Shown piece after piece: positions 46,331 to 56,180 of a stretch of DNA of 64,000 bases. The translations under genes and the position numbers were made by a program. The DNA is from Punica granatum. Its lineage: Eukaryota; Streptophyta; Magnoliopsida; Myrtales; Lythraceae. Every line of letters starts with the position of its first letter. Within the stretch, counting starts at the first letter, position 1. The notes under the pieces are model-generated. The model made no database searches, was not told where the DNA came from, and saw only the letters and a list, made by a program, of their open reading frames with translations. The stretch spans positions 9,743,001 to 9,807,000 of the forward strand of contig NC_045127.1 of NCBI RefSeq assembly GCF_007655135.1. The letters are read 5' to 3'.

Positions 46331-47295
46331 GGGTGCAGTTAATAAATATACAGTCAGTCAAAGCATAGGGTCAATGTCTTTCCTTTTTGTGCGAGGTCGT
46401 GTATAATTATCGACATAATATATGCCATGTGGCTGGCTTAGTTACGTCGTTTACACGTCAATTGGTGTACGTCGCGCAATACCTCGAACCTCGAACGGTA
46501 TTATCCGTCACGCCTTTCCTTACATAAATCTGCATGGAATTCACATTTAAGTCTCTGTAGTTGGGTGCTCCTTTCATGAATGCCGAAGTCAATCATGCAG
46601 CAATCGGATTTTGGTTGTTTTCTAGGAGCCCCGATAGCTCGACCAGTGTCAGCTGATTAAGTGCATCCAATAGATGGTGACTACATGACCAATCGGGTGT
46701 ATAGCTTGATGCCCAATTTGCAGCTACTTACAATGTTGTCCGTATCAACCGATGCATGCTTACACAATGTCGCTCTCGCTATAATAACCCGACTTGGGAG
46801 TTCTTGGCACAAGGGAAATCTTACCATTTCTTCGCTAATCGGGCAGTTCCACGCCCCTTAAATCCGAGGGCGAAGGAAGCTAAGGAACCGTCCACTGAAA
46901 ACTTTCCCGTAGAACAAATAATACGTATTAGGTGATTCAGTATAGATTTTGATTAAAACGGGTTAGTTTTCAGATGAATAATCAAATCTACACATTTTGT
47001 GAATTATATCCGATTCAAAAAAGCGAAAATAAACTTGACATGAGGGAAATGGCAGTGTCGAAATATCACTCTCAAAAGAAAAAATTAGCCATGACGAAAC
47101 AGAGCTTAAAATTAAGGTAGTACTGTCGCTAATTGATCTTTTGGCTTCGATATCTAACACTGGATATCACCTCTGAAATACTATATGATTATGGTACTTG
47201 CATTAAGTTTGATTTTATTTTCTCTTTTTCATTGTTGCGTTCACTTTACTTTTTTCTTCATGGAGTCGGCTGTTGTGATGAAGAAAAGGTCCATT
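46331..47295. repeat. Copy B, non-coding
   Basis: Matches 1389-2280 of copy A. No gene. The frame corresponding to 1528-1854 of copy A is interrupted here. Confidence 0.6.
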
Positions 47296-47299
47296 ATTG

Positions 47300-48540
47300 T
47301 GACAGATGAGTGGGTTCGAGAAGAACTTTATAGCATCGTACGCACCACAACCTTTTCTATTGATAGAAAAATAAATGTCACTTTTTGACCTTGGTCGTCC
47401 ATTAGTGCCTATTATACCAAAAAATAGAGACTAACAGACTTATAAAAAAAATCTAGGGAAAAAGATAAAAATCCTCTTGTGATTTGAGATCGGGACAAAT
47501 TGCATCATGTTTTTTTGTTTGAGACAATTAGCCCCATTGTGATTTGCTTCATTAGACATAGGGGTTACGGCTTTAATTTTTTTCCATTTTTAGTTCATCT
47601 TTAACTTTTTAATCATTTTGGTTCTAAATCTTTTTCTTTTATCATTCATATTCTCAACTTTTCATTTTGTTTCATTTTAGTCCAATAAAAAATTACCCTG
47701 TCAATTCGGGGTCGGGGTCGGGGTCGCCGATCCCCCCGACGAGGTCGCCAGCGTCCTCCATGGGTACCGACGACCCGAATCGACCTGGAACTCTGATCGA
47801 AGGTCCCCAATCGATTTGGGGTCGAGGTCGCCAATCGATGACCCTGACCCCTCCGCCAAGGTCGTCAGTACCCACGGAGGACGCCGGTGACCTCGCGGTG
47901 GGGTCGGGGTCGCCGATTGACGGCCCCGACCCCTCCTTCCCTTTTGATTTTCTATTGGACTAAAATGAAACAAAATAGAAAGTTGAGGATATACATGATA
48001 AAAAAATATTTAGAACCAAAATGATTAAAAGTCTAAAGATTGAGGACTAAAAATGAAAAAAAATTAACACCGTAATCCCTTATGTCTAATGGAGCAAATC
48101 ACAGTGAGACTAATTGTCTCAAATAAAATAATATGATATAATTTATTCCGACCCCAAGTCACAGTAGAGTTTTTGTCTTTTTTCCAAAAATCTATTGGGT
48201 CCTTTATTGTGACAGATGAGTAGGTTGGAGAAGAACTTTATAGCATTGTACGCACCACAACCTTTTCTGTTGATAGAAAAAATAAATGTCACTTTTTGAC
48301 GTTGGTCGTCCATTAGTGCCTATTATACTAAAAAAATAGAGACTAATAGACTTATCAAAAAAAATCTATTAGGTCCTTTATTGTGATGGATGAGTGGGTT
48401 GGAGAAGAACTTTATAGCATCGTCCGCACCACAACCTTTCCTATTGATAGAAAAAAATAAATGTCACTTTTTGACCTTGGTCGTCCATTAGTGCCTATTA
48501 TACTAAAATATAGAGACTAATAGACTTATCAAAAAATTCT
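47300..48540. repeat. Tandem triplication of a 170-bp unit, split by a foldback element
   Basis: A unit containing GACAGATGAGTGGGTT, GAAGAACTTTATAGCATCG, CACCACAACCTTTTCT and GGTCGTCCATTAGTGCCTAT occurs at about 47300-47455, 48205-48370 and 48385-48540. The foldback element 47456-48185 sits after the first copy. Copy A has one shortened unit at 2290-2400. Confidence 0.8.
47456..48185. mobile_element. 730-bp foldback element with 9-bp target duplication and GC-rich core
   Basis: Begins GGGAAAAAGATAAAAATCC and ends AGAGTTTTTGTCTTTTTTCC, forming long inverted arms that also pair further in (GTCTAATGAAGC with its complement). The flanks are AAAAATCTA at 47447-47455 and 48186-48194, a 9-bp duplication typical of MULE-type transposition. 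The core 47700-47940 has reiterated GGGGTCGGGGTCGCCGAT-like motifs. No transposase. Copy A has no element at the matching site near 2395-2405. Confidence 0.87.
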
Positions 48541-48544
48541 ATTA

Positions 48545-49329
48545 GGTTGTGTTTGTTTGGACTTAATATTAAGTGTTAAAAATTTAAATGCTTAAATTTT
48601 AAGCATTCAATGAAATGAGTGCTTAATAAATTAAGTCAAAATTGTTTGGAAAAGCAAATTCTGAAAATTTGAGTATTGAATTAACATGTCAACCTTATAT
48701 TTTCTTTCCTTTTCACTTTTCCTCCTACCTTTAATTCTTTTATAATTTCTGAAAATTAAAAAAGTTCTAGCGAGGTGATCGGAGTGGTGAGGGCTCTGAC
48801 GCCGGCCCCCACCACCACCACAGGCGAGGTCACTGGCCAGCACGGAGGTCACCGACAATCTTTTTTGTGGCAGTGGGGGCTGGGTTTGGAGTCCCCACCG
48901 CCCAATCTCTGGATCAAAGAAGTTCAGAAAGGAAAAAAAAAAAAAGTCCAGACAAGGTCATCGGCAACATCAAATAGGGCGGTTCTGGCCGGATTGGGGT
49001 CACCGCCGCCCCTTCCTTCAATCGAGTTTCAGACCCCTCCGTGCCCCTCTCTCTCTAACATTCGTCCAAGATTTGAGAAATGAGACCAACATGTAAAATA
49101 AAAAAAAGATCAGGGTACCACAGCAAATAAGCCAAAAGTCGTCCCTACTGAGCGTGTCAGCAAAAATAGAGCTGAATGAATAAGTAGCTATTGATGATTC
49201 AACACTCTTTTTTTTCTTTACTCATTAAATTAAATCAATTTTCATATTGTATTATCAAGCAAGTTTAACTCAATTAAGTGTTGAATGATTAAATTGAACA
49301 TTTAATTTGAGTTATCAAACACAATATTT
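48545..49329. mobile_element. MITE-like element with GC-rich core (copy B)
   Basis: Same element as 2410-3195. Its right end is more decayed (CAAACACAATATT). Non-coding. Confidence 0.5.
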
Positions 49330-49737
49330 TATCTCTCCTTTATAGTAAATAACATGACAAGACGTGACGTAGGGCAGTATTTGCTGCTTCACATGACTCT
49401 ATTGACGTGGGCCTAGCACGGTCAACCCCTGGTCTTCCAAGTATCTTCCTCATTCATAGAAAGGAAACATTGTGGTCCTCCTCAAGGGTAATCCAACAGT
49501 CCCTAGTGAGTGGGCACGCTTCTCCTTGGAAGAGCCGAGAGGGAGAGTTAGAGAGAAGAGCTTAAATGTATATTGTAAATTCTTGACCGTTTGCCAATTT
49601 TTGTTTTCTTTTTTATATAACAGGGGGGCCAACCATTGAGAGGATTGCCTATATTGTGTACGTACTGGATGATCTTCAAATGTCCGATTGATTTTACATG
49701 TTTCCCCTCGATCACGAAAAGTGATTTATTGCAATCT

Positions 49738-49778
49738 ATGTTGATATGATCCTTTTTTGGGTAGGATCATATCAACAT
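49738..49778. repeat. Perfect 15-bp stem hairpin (copy B)
   Basis: The stem is unchanged from 3981-4021; the loop differs by one base (TTTTTTGGGTA against TTTTTTCGGTA). Confidence 0.6.
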
Positions 49779-50126
49779 CACGATTTTACCAACTACGCAT
49801 ATAAAACATACATAATAATGGAGGGGAAAGTGGACAAAGGATAAACGACTGCATGCATTTTATACAAACCAATATTGGGAGTTTGTACTATACGAACGAC
49901 GTGTTTAATCCATGCAATACAGGAGATTCAATCACAATTCAGGAATTCAAAAATTAAAAGTTGCGGGCGGTAATTAATAATAAAAGAAGGAAAAAAAAAA
50001 AAGAGAAGAAAAAGAAAGGCTCCAAGAAGAGAACGAGAGAGTGAAACTTACAATTCATCAACGACTAGATTTGCTTTTTGTGGGCCGAAGGCTTGAATAT
50101 ATTTGCTAACTAAACTACCGCGCCAC

Positions 50127-51068
50127 CTCACCCATCGAGGCATGGAAGCCATCGCGAAAAACTGCAGGGGCCTCAAGAAGTTCCCCCGCAGCCAATGTAC
50201 TTTCGCAGCCAAAGGGGTTAATGCCATCCTCAATAACTGCGGATCACTAGAAGAACTATCAGGTAAGAGGCTTCCCGGCCTCACTGACGAGACCGTTTTC
50301 GATCTGATAGGTCCCGGAGTGGTGGGTGATTCGCTGAGGACGATATTATTGAAGGAGCTTTACAACGGACCAAGCTACTACCCTTTGATCATCCGCTCAA
50401 AGAACCTGAGGACTCTGAGGCTCATGAAGTGCTAGGGCAACTGGGACAGGATGCTGCAGGCGATAACAGAGCGGGTGCCCGGCATGGTTGGGATCCATCT
50501 GGAGAGGATTCAGGCGAGTGATCTCGGCCTAAATGCCATTTCCAGTTTTCCGAGTTTAGAGATATTCCTCGTGAAGACGCCGTACTGCACAAATCTCGGG
50601 CTTGCTTCAGTTGCTGAACATTGCAGGCTAGTGAGGAAACTTAGTATTGATTGATGCAGGGCAAACAGCATTGGTGATCAGGGCTTACTCTCTGTAGCTA
50701 CTTACTGCCATAACTTGTAAGAACTTGTTCTTGTCGGCGTGAATGCTACGAGCTTGAGTTTAGGTTCAATAGCTTCGAATTGCTCAAATTTAAAGCGATT
50801 AGTGCTCTGTGGTACCAAGACACTGGGCGATGCTGAGATTGCTTGCATTGCTGCAAAATGTACTGCCTTAAAGAAGCTCTGCATTAGGAGCTGCCCAATC
50901 ACTGATCAGGGAGTAGAAGCGGTAGCTAGTGGGTGCCCTTGTTTGGTGAAAGTGAAGATAAAGAGGTGTAAATCAGTGACTCGCAGGGCTGTAGGTTGGT
51001 TGAGAGCCCGGCGAGAATCACTCACTTTGGATCTGGATACAGTCAGCGATCAAGAACTGGGGATATGA
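50127..51068 (+). pseudogene. F-box/LRR protein of SKIP2/VFB type, 5'-truncated with stops (copy B)
   Basis: Partner of 4364-5325, and starts at the same place, so the N-terminal F-box was already missing before the duplication. Lesions differ: TAG at about 50433 (where copy A has a Ser codon), TGA at about 50653 after RKLSID, and a TAA in CATAACTTGTAAGAAC near 50718. It does not have the one-base deletion near 50587 that breaks copy A. One G is missing near the end (AACTGGGGATATG), which gives an earlier stop. The products lost are LRR substrate-binding repeats. Confidence 0.8.
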
Positions 51069-52458
51069 CTGGTGGTGGTGACTGGTGACAATGCAATGCG
51101 AGAAGATGTAATTCGGCAACTGCATATGCATCAGTAATGCATTTGAGTCGAGTTTAGGGATGCTGACTTCTGGTATGGATGAGATTCGATGTATGATACT
51201 CAATTTGAAGGTCCATTTCTGGGGATCACGATTCTTCAGGTTTCTGCATTACAATCATATACTGTCAGAAAGATGCAGCTGCAAATTGGTATTCTTCATT
51301 TCGATATTGATCTCATTCAGACACAAACATTTTGGTGTGTCCATTCGATATCATGCTCTAATCATTCTCCTTGAGATAATTCAATCGGTTTCATTCCAGA
51401 GCTTACACTACTTTTGATGCCAAGAATGGGTTTTAATAGTTGGGATACTTTATTGATTTCCACAGTTCAGTTGCCATTGATGTCTGATATCCGTCGAATG
51501 CCCTGAAACCCGACTGGATATATTATCAAACTTATTGCCTCATATTATTGCATTTTACTTTAAGCAAATTTTCCATGCTTTGTAATCCTGCAAATAAATT
51601 ATCTTCTCCGATTCAATTCATGTGTAAGAAATGATATCTTTTTCTTTATGATAAATTTATGTCAGAAATTATTAGTATTTCGTGGTCAGACAGCAACAAA
51701 CTAATGTGATTAATAAGAGTCGACACAGGTGGTATATACAAACCTGTCCAAATAACATGTTCCAGAAGAGGGAGGGCCCAAAGCAAGCCCTTTAAATCTG
51801 AACCAGATCCATACCCAAAGCAGGTTGTATACGAGAATCCGATGACAATGTGATTGATTAGAGTCGAATCTCAACGCTCTTCACCACATATTGTTGGCTA
51901 ACTTAGCCTTCGGAGAAAGAGCCGTAATTCCCGAGTATTCCTAGATATCTGACCAACGTGGGATAATCAAAGGGGCATCAAGAACTTATATCAAGCACAT
52001 CTTTAAATAACTCATGGAACAGCCACATTGGATTATAATCGGTCACAAAAACGAAATTATGACTGAGACTCTGAAAACTTCATGCCCAGCCCATCATGAA
52101 GTACTGGTTTAGTCGGGTTATCTGCCAAGGAGGGCCCCCGATATCCTTAAACAAAGAGTACATACGTAGTTGTGCTGATAGATTGCGTTAGAAAGCCACC
52201 AAACGATAAGAATCTCACAATTGATTCCGCAACTAACTAGCTAGCTAGTAAAATAAATTAGATGGAGTCAGAGCAATTCCATAATATTTGATCATTGTTA
52301 TTTTAAGTAAATACTACCTTATTGTCCGCTGCATAATAATAAACTACGCAAAGGGGTCCAAGCAAGCGTAGCTCGGGATCTAATTTTGCTTGGGACAATA
52401 GACTCATTAAACCAATTACAATTACTTACACTAATTTTTCTTGAGATCCTTCCGTTAA
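51069..52458. other. Copy B, non-coding
   Basis: Matches 5326-6404 of copy A, but with about 520 bp (51330-51850) in place of the 170-bp F-box filler. No gene recognised. Confidence 0.6.
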
Positions 52459-52785
52459 TCATGCTTCCATTGAATCAAGTTTTTTGATCCTCATTGTCAA
52501 TTCGTCACATATCCTCTCACATATTTCCGCTAGATTGACCATCTGGTGGGGCTCCTTCGAGCCCACATGATCATAGACATCCAATAAACTAGCTTGTTTG
52601 AGAGGTCTCAATTTAATTATTAGTTTTTGAAAAAAATTTATAAAAGGAGAAAATTCCACCAGAAAACATCCACTTCGTAATCTTTTTGAATATTTATTCC
52701 ATCGCACTCCGTAATCTCTTTGACCTCTTAATTTCATATGAGGATTTCTGCCATCGCACCGTACCTTTCTTTCTTTTCCGATCAT
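52459..52785 (-). pseudogene. Unidentified coding remnant, copy B
   Basis: A 108-codon frame (MIGKERKVRCDGRN to TMRIKKLDSMEA), the longer partner of 6405-6653. No known domain. Confidence 0.3.
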
Positions 52786-52960
52786 TTAACATATTTCTTC
52801 ATCAAAACTCACTTATATATACATCTATACGCTTGAGAGGTGAAAAACAAGTTCTCCTACTTCACATGTTCATATTAATCAACCAGCAGGTGCTGCCTGG
52901 TTGATAAGAAATTCCTGGATTAATATGCTCCAATAGGGACACCGGTGCAAATTGCACATT

Positions 52961-53415
52961 TGACGCAGCGTACAATGCGAGTAACCGTCATAGACCCGTT
53001 GATTCGCGCACGAATACCGGAACTTCGACCTTATATACCTGTTGATTCTACGAATACCGGGAAATAAATATCAAACTCGACTCGATCCGAGATTGGACAA
53101 AGCACAAAAGCTTTGAATTTTATTGATAATCCAAAAGACGACTCTTTCCAGCCCTAGGGCTTACACAAAGCTTAAATAGGGTTTAAAAAAAAATCTAAAT
53201 TGCATAAAAAGAAATAAACTTTTCTAAAATTGTAAAAATATCCAAATAACAATAAAATGCCCATTTGAGGCTATAAATGATGGAATTCGGCCAAAATCTC
53301 ATCTTTTCACAGCCAAAGGCTGTGAGTTTTGCTTCGGAGGCCGTTTCCCTCGAGATAGGGTCGTTAGAATCTATTTTTCTCGAGATATCGATTTGTCACG
53401 TCTTCTACCTCATCA
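52961..53415 (-). repeat. 3' LTR of the gene-capturing element
   Basis: 455 bp. Minus strand starts TGATGAGGTAGAAGACGTGA at 53415 and ends GTACGCTGCGTCA at 52961. A purine-rich AGGGGAGAA lies just before the start (53416-53424). By hand count it differs from the 5' LTR (55727-56180) at about 31 positions, mostly transitions, close to 7 percent. A TATA-like TATTTAAG is in the middle. Confidence 0.85.
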
Positions 53416-53424
53416 TTCTCCCCT

Positions 53425-53743
53425 GGGTGGAAAGAATTCACCCTCGAATTTTGTCGACACCACGCTCCATCAGGTATCTTGCAGTAGGACTGTCCCTATG
53501 GATGCTACCAGTTAGTGAGATGTGATCAGTTTTGATGTTGTCCCCAAAGTGAAAGAGGTAGTAGGCATCCTTGACGCGGTATGATCCAGGAGAAGACATG
53601 GACATGCCCTTGAAGTAGGGTGGTCTGTGGATGTAAGTTGAGCTCAAGTCCCATGAATAGAGGGCCACAGTCAACTGGTTCCACATGGGGTTCTCTTTGG
53701 TGATTGCTTCATTTGATGGCCAAATATCTCTCAAATACACGTT
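53425..53743 (-). pseudogene. Captured aconitase fragment (C-terminal part) joined to pol tail
   Basis: Reads on from the SFR2-derived frame: [55 protein letters not shown] and [14 protein letters not shown]. These match plant aconitase from the region before and into the swivelling domain, including the DHIS motif. There is no intron, and about 20 residues are missing after WPSNE. After GVDKIRG the frame stops at 53438. The DNA then resembles the pol end of the family (AATTCTTTCCACCCAGGGGA). Aconitase converts citrate to isocitrate; the iron-sulphur cysteines are not in this piece. Confidence 0.85.
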
Positions 53744-54797
53744 CTTTCCATCTTTAACAGCACTGTAAAGTTCATTCCACGCAGAGTCCCGATCTTCTTT
53801 TTTGATTTTGCTTGTAGTAGCCACTTTAGGAAATAGATGGTATGAGGGTCGTGGAGTTCGAGCAAATCCATTGGCTTGATCAACTGCGACAAGTGCAAAT
53901 TTTGGACCATACCCCTCAGCCCACTCCCAATTGTCAGAAATTGTCCAGAACAGGTAACCAATAACACGATTTCCCATGATCATGGCAGCATAAACAGCAA
54001 GTAGATGTTCCAACAAATATGGCCGACGAATCAGATCTGTCTCATTTGAGACTCCGTTTTCTGTAATGATGAAGGGGATGTTCAGGTGCTTATATCTTTC
54101 ATGAAACTGCAACAGCACACGATACAAGCCATCAGGATATACCCCACGTCCAGATTCACTATACTCATCATCCTCTGCTAACTTCAATCTAGCACCAGAG
54201 ACCACTTCATCAAATAAACCATAAGGCCGCATGAATGAGACATGGTGTGCCACCCCAACTACAGGTCTTGATGATGTTCCTTGAGCATGAATACAATCAT
54301 ACGCCTTTATATCCGCCATAGCCATCCAATGCATAGCTTGTCTGAAGGCACTAGTTGGTAAAGCAGAAGTGGCAGCCCCCAACATATTGGGATGACTTCC
54401 AGGCCAAGCACCGGTCGCATAAGTAAACAAACAAAAGACATGAGGCTCATTAAATGTCACCCAGTAATCCACGATATCTGACATATTTTCAACAATAAGC
54501 CTCATAAAGTAAACAGAATAATCAACAGTTTTCTCCAGCTTCCACCCACCATAGTCACCAGCCCACAGTGGTAATGAATGATGAAAAAGAGTGAGCATCA
54601 AATTCATTCCACAGGAGTGAACCATTTTGATTATCCACCTGTACTGCTCCAAGGCTGCATAATTAACACTATCTTTAAGCCCATTAACTGGTTCCTCAGC
54701 CATGACTCTAGCCCAATCTATCCCCATCCGGAAAACACTGTCCCTGGTATCTTTAGCTAGTTTTATTTCTGTTCAGGGTCAGACCAAATCCTTAACC
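53744..54797 (-). pseudogene. SFR2: Captured SFR2 (galactolipid galactosyltransferase, GH1) fragment
   Basis: Spliced coding sequence of SFR2, the chloroplast outer-envelope GH1-family enzyme that remodels galactolipids during freezing. The trace starts at [11 protein letters not shown] (54797) and, after a one-base change, [17 protein letters not shown]. From ATG 54727 it is open for 429 codons, of which about 328 are SFR2. Both catalytic Glu motifs remain: TFNEP (Glu94 in this frame) and ITENG (Glu223). About 40 residues are missing between RPYGLFD and GARLKL, including the region around the conserved NYY, so activity is unlikely. The N-terminal membrane anchor and C-terminus are absent. 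The gene has many introns in plants and none remain, so it came through an mRNA. The sense is the same as the element. Confidence 0.9.
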
Positions 54798-54874
54798 TCT
54801 CCTCCCTCCGCCACTGACATTGAAGACGGCGAGAATGTCCGCAGACTTGTCGATGAGTGAATGGCAGGAGGTTT
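54798..54874 (-). other. Unassigned 75-bp piece between captured genes
   Basis: In the frame from upstream it reads [20 protein letters not shown]. This fits neither aconitase nor SFR2 as I know them. It may be filler or a third captured piece. Confidence 0.4.
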
Positions 54875-55345
54875 GAAAACGACTCTCCCAAGATATTCTA
54901 AGTTCACCTGATGGACAATTCCCAATCCAGGAAGAACAACAAGCATGTTGTGGAATGCATTAGATTCCCACTTAAGAAAACCGAACCTTTCTTTGTTCCT
55001 GTGGAATTCGAGTTCCATGTTTGCTTGCACAACATTCTCCGATCTAGCCACATCAACCTGAACAAAGTGATCAATCACAAGATCTACTGGAACCAGTGGG
55101 TTAATCTTGCTCGGGTCACCTCCAAGGCTATTCATCGCATTACGCATACAAGCCAAATCCACAACAGCTGGAACCCCAATAAAATCCTGAAGCAGCACCC
55201 TTGCGGGCTTGAATGGGATTTCAACCTGTTTAGGGGATGTGTTTTCCCAATCGATGATCTTCTCGACATCGTTACTTTTGACTTGAAACTCATCGCAGTT
55301 CCGAATAGCCGATTCGAGAAGAATCTGAATCGAGTAGGGCAACCT
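54875..55345 (-). pseudogene. ACO: Captured aconitase fragment (N-terminal part)
   Basis: About 157 residues starting [20 protein letters not shown], with [60 protein letters not shown] and [13 protein letters not shown]. This matches the N-terminal domain of plant aconitase. Changes at conserved sites include IDHS to IDHF and PPGSG to LPGLG. It has no intron, although aconitase genes have many. It is in one open frame with the gag-derived N-terminus (258 codons from 55555 to a TGA after GGEVKDLV). The iron-sulphur ligands are in parts not captured. Confidence 0.9.
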
Positions 55346-55690
55346 ATCTCCTGCCACAATCTCCTCCTCCTCGTCGAACTTGGGATCTCCATCGCCTCCC
55401 GCTACAAAAAATGCTTCATCGGATGGATCCTCTTCGGAAAACAACGTCGCGTCTGTGTCCCCTTTGGAATTGGAATCATACTCGATTTCCTCTCGATCAG
55501 GGTCAGAATTCAGATTAGGGTTTCTTCGATTCTGATTCTCCAAAAGTGCAGCCATCTACTATGTTAGTTGCTCCATCATACGATCCATCCTCTGATCCCT
55601 CTGATCCCTCTGGTCTAGCCTCTGCTCCAGATGTCGCAGAATTTCACGGTCATGAACATCTTCCACACGATCCCTCCTCTTGGGCGGCAT
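55346..55690 (-). pseudogene. Gag N-terminus of the gene-capturing element
   Basis: From ATG 55690: MPPKRRDRVEDVHDREILRH, with repeated RDQ, to MEQLT. Two consecutive TAG codons (55556-55561) follow, where the plus-strand relative at 60111 has CAG and AGG. A second ATG (55555) reopens [20 protein letters not shown] and continues into acidic sequence of uncertain origin ([11 protein letters not shown] to EEEEIVAGD) and then aconitase. The relative at 60111 (MPPRRRDRVDDVLDRDNLRY) confirms this is gag. Confidence 0.85.
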
Positions 55691-55713
55691 CGTTGATCCA
55701 AGAACGAACGCAG

Positions 55714-55726
55714 CTCTAATACCAAC
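55714..55726 (-). other. Primer binding site of the gene-capturing element
   Basis: Minus strand TTGGTATTAGAGC directly after the LTR end, close to TGGTATCAGAGC, the initiator-Met tRNA primer site of many plant LTR elements. Confidence 0.8.
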
Positions 55727-56180
55727 TGACGCAACGTACAACGCGAGTAACTGTCACAGACCCGTTGATTCGCGCACGAATACCAGAACTTCGACCTTCT
55801 ATACCTGTTGATTTTACGAATATCAGGAAATAAGCATCAAACTCGAATCGATCTGAGATTGGACAAAGCACGAAAGCTCTGAATTTTATTGATAGTCCAA
55901 AAGACAACTCCTTCCAGCCCTAGGGCTTACACAAAGCTTAAATAGGGTTTAAAAAAAATCTAAATTGCATAAAAAGAAATAAACTTTTCTAAAATTGCAA
56001 AAATACCCAAATAACAATAAAATACCCGTTTGAGGCCATAAATGACGAAATTCAGCCAAAATCTCGTCTTTTCACAGCCAAAGGCTGTGAGTTTTGCTCC
56101 AGAGGCCGTTTCCCTCGAGATAGGGTTGTTAGAATCTATTTTTCTCTAGATATCGATTTGTCACGTCTTCTACCTCATCA
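55727..56180 (-). repeat. 5' LTR of the gene-capturing element
   Basis: 454 bp. Minus strand starts TGATGAGGTAGAAGACGTGA at 56180, abutting plus-strand pol with no spacer, and ends GTACGTTGCGTCA at 55727. Confidence 0.85.

Noticed and set aside
53438..55555. Functional host genes for SFR2 and aconitase at this locus
   Set aside because: Both are intronless fragments inside an LTR element, lack essential parts (membrane anchor, NYY region, iron-sulphur cysteines) and are mutually interrupted.
54911..55567. 218-codon plus-strand frame
   Set aside because: Antisense of the gag-aconitase stretch; no recognisable domain of its own.
52961..56180. Simple nested insertion of the minus-strand element into the plus-strand one
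   Set aside because: No target duplication at 56180/56181, and the front half of the plus element is not on the left side; the ACATT duplication encloses the pair.
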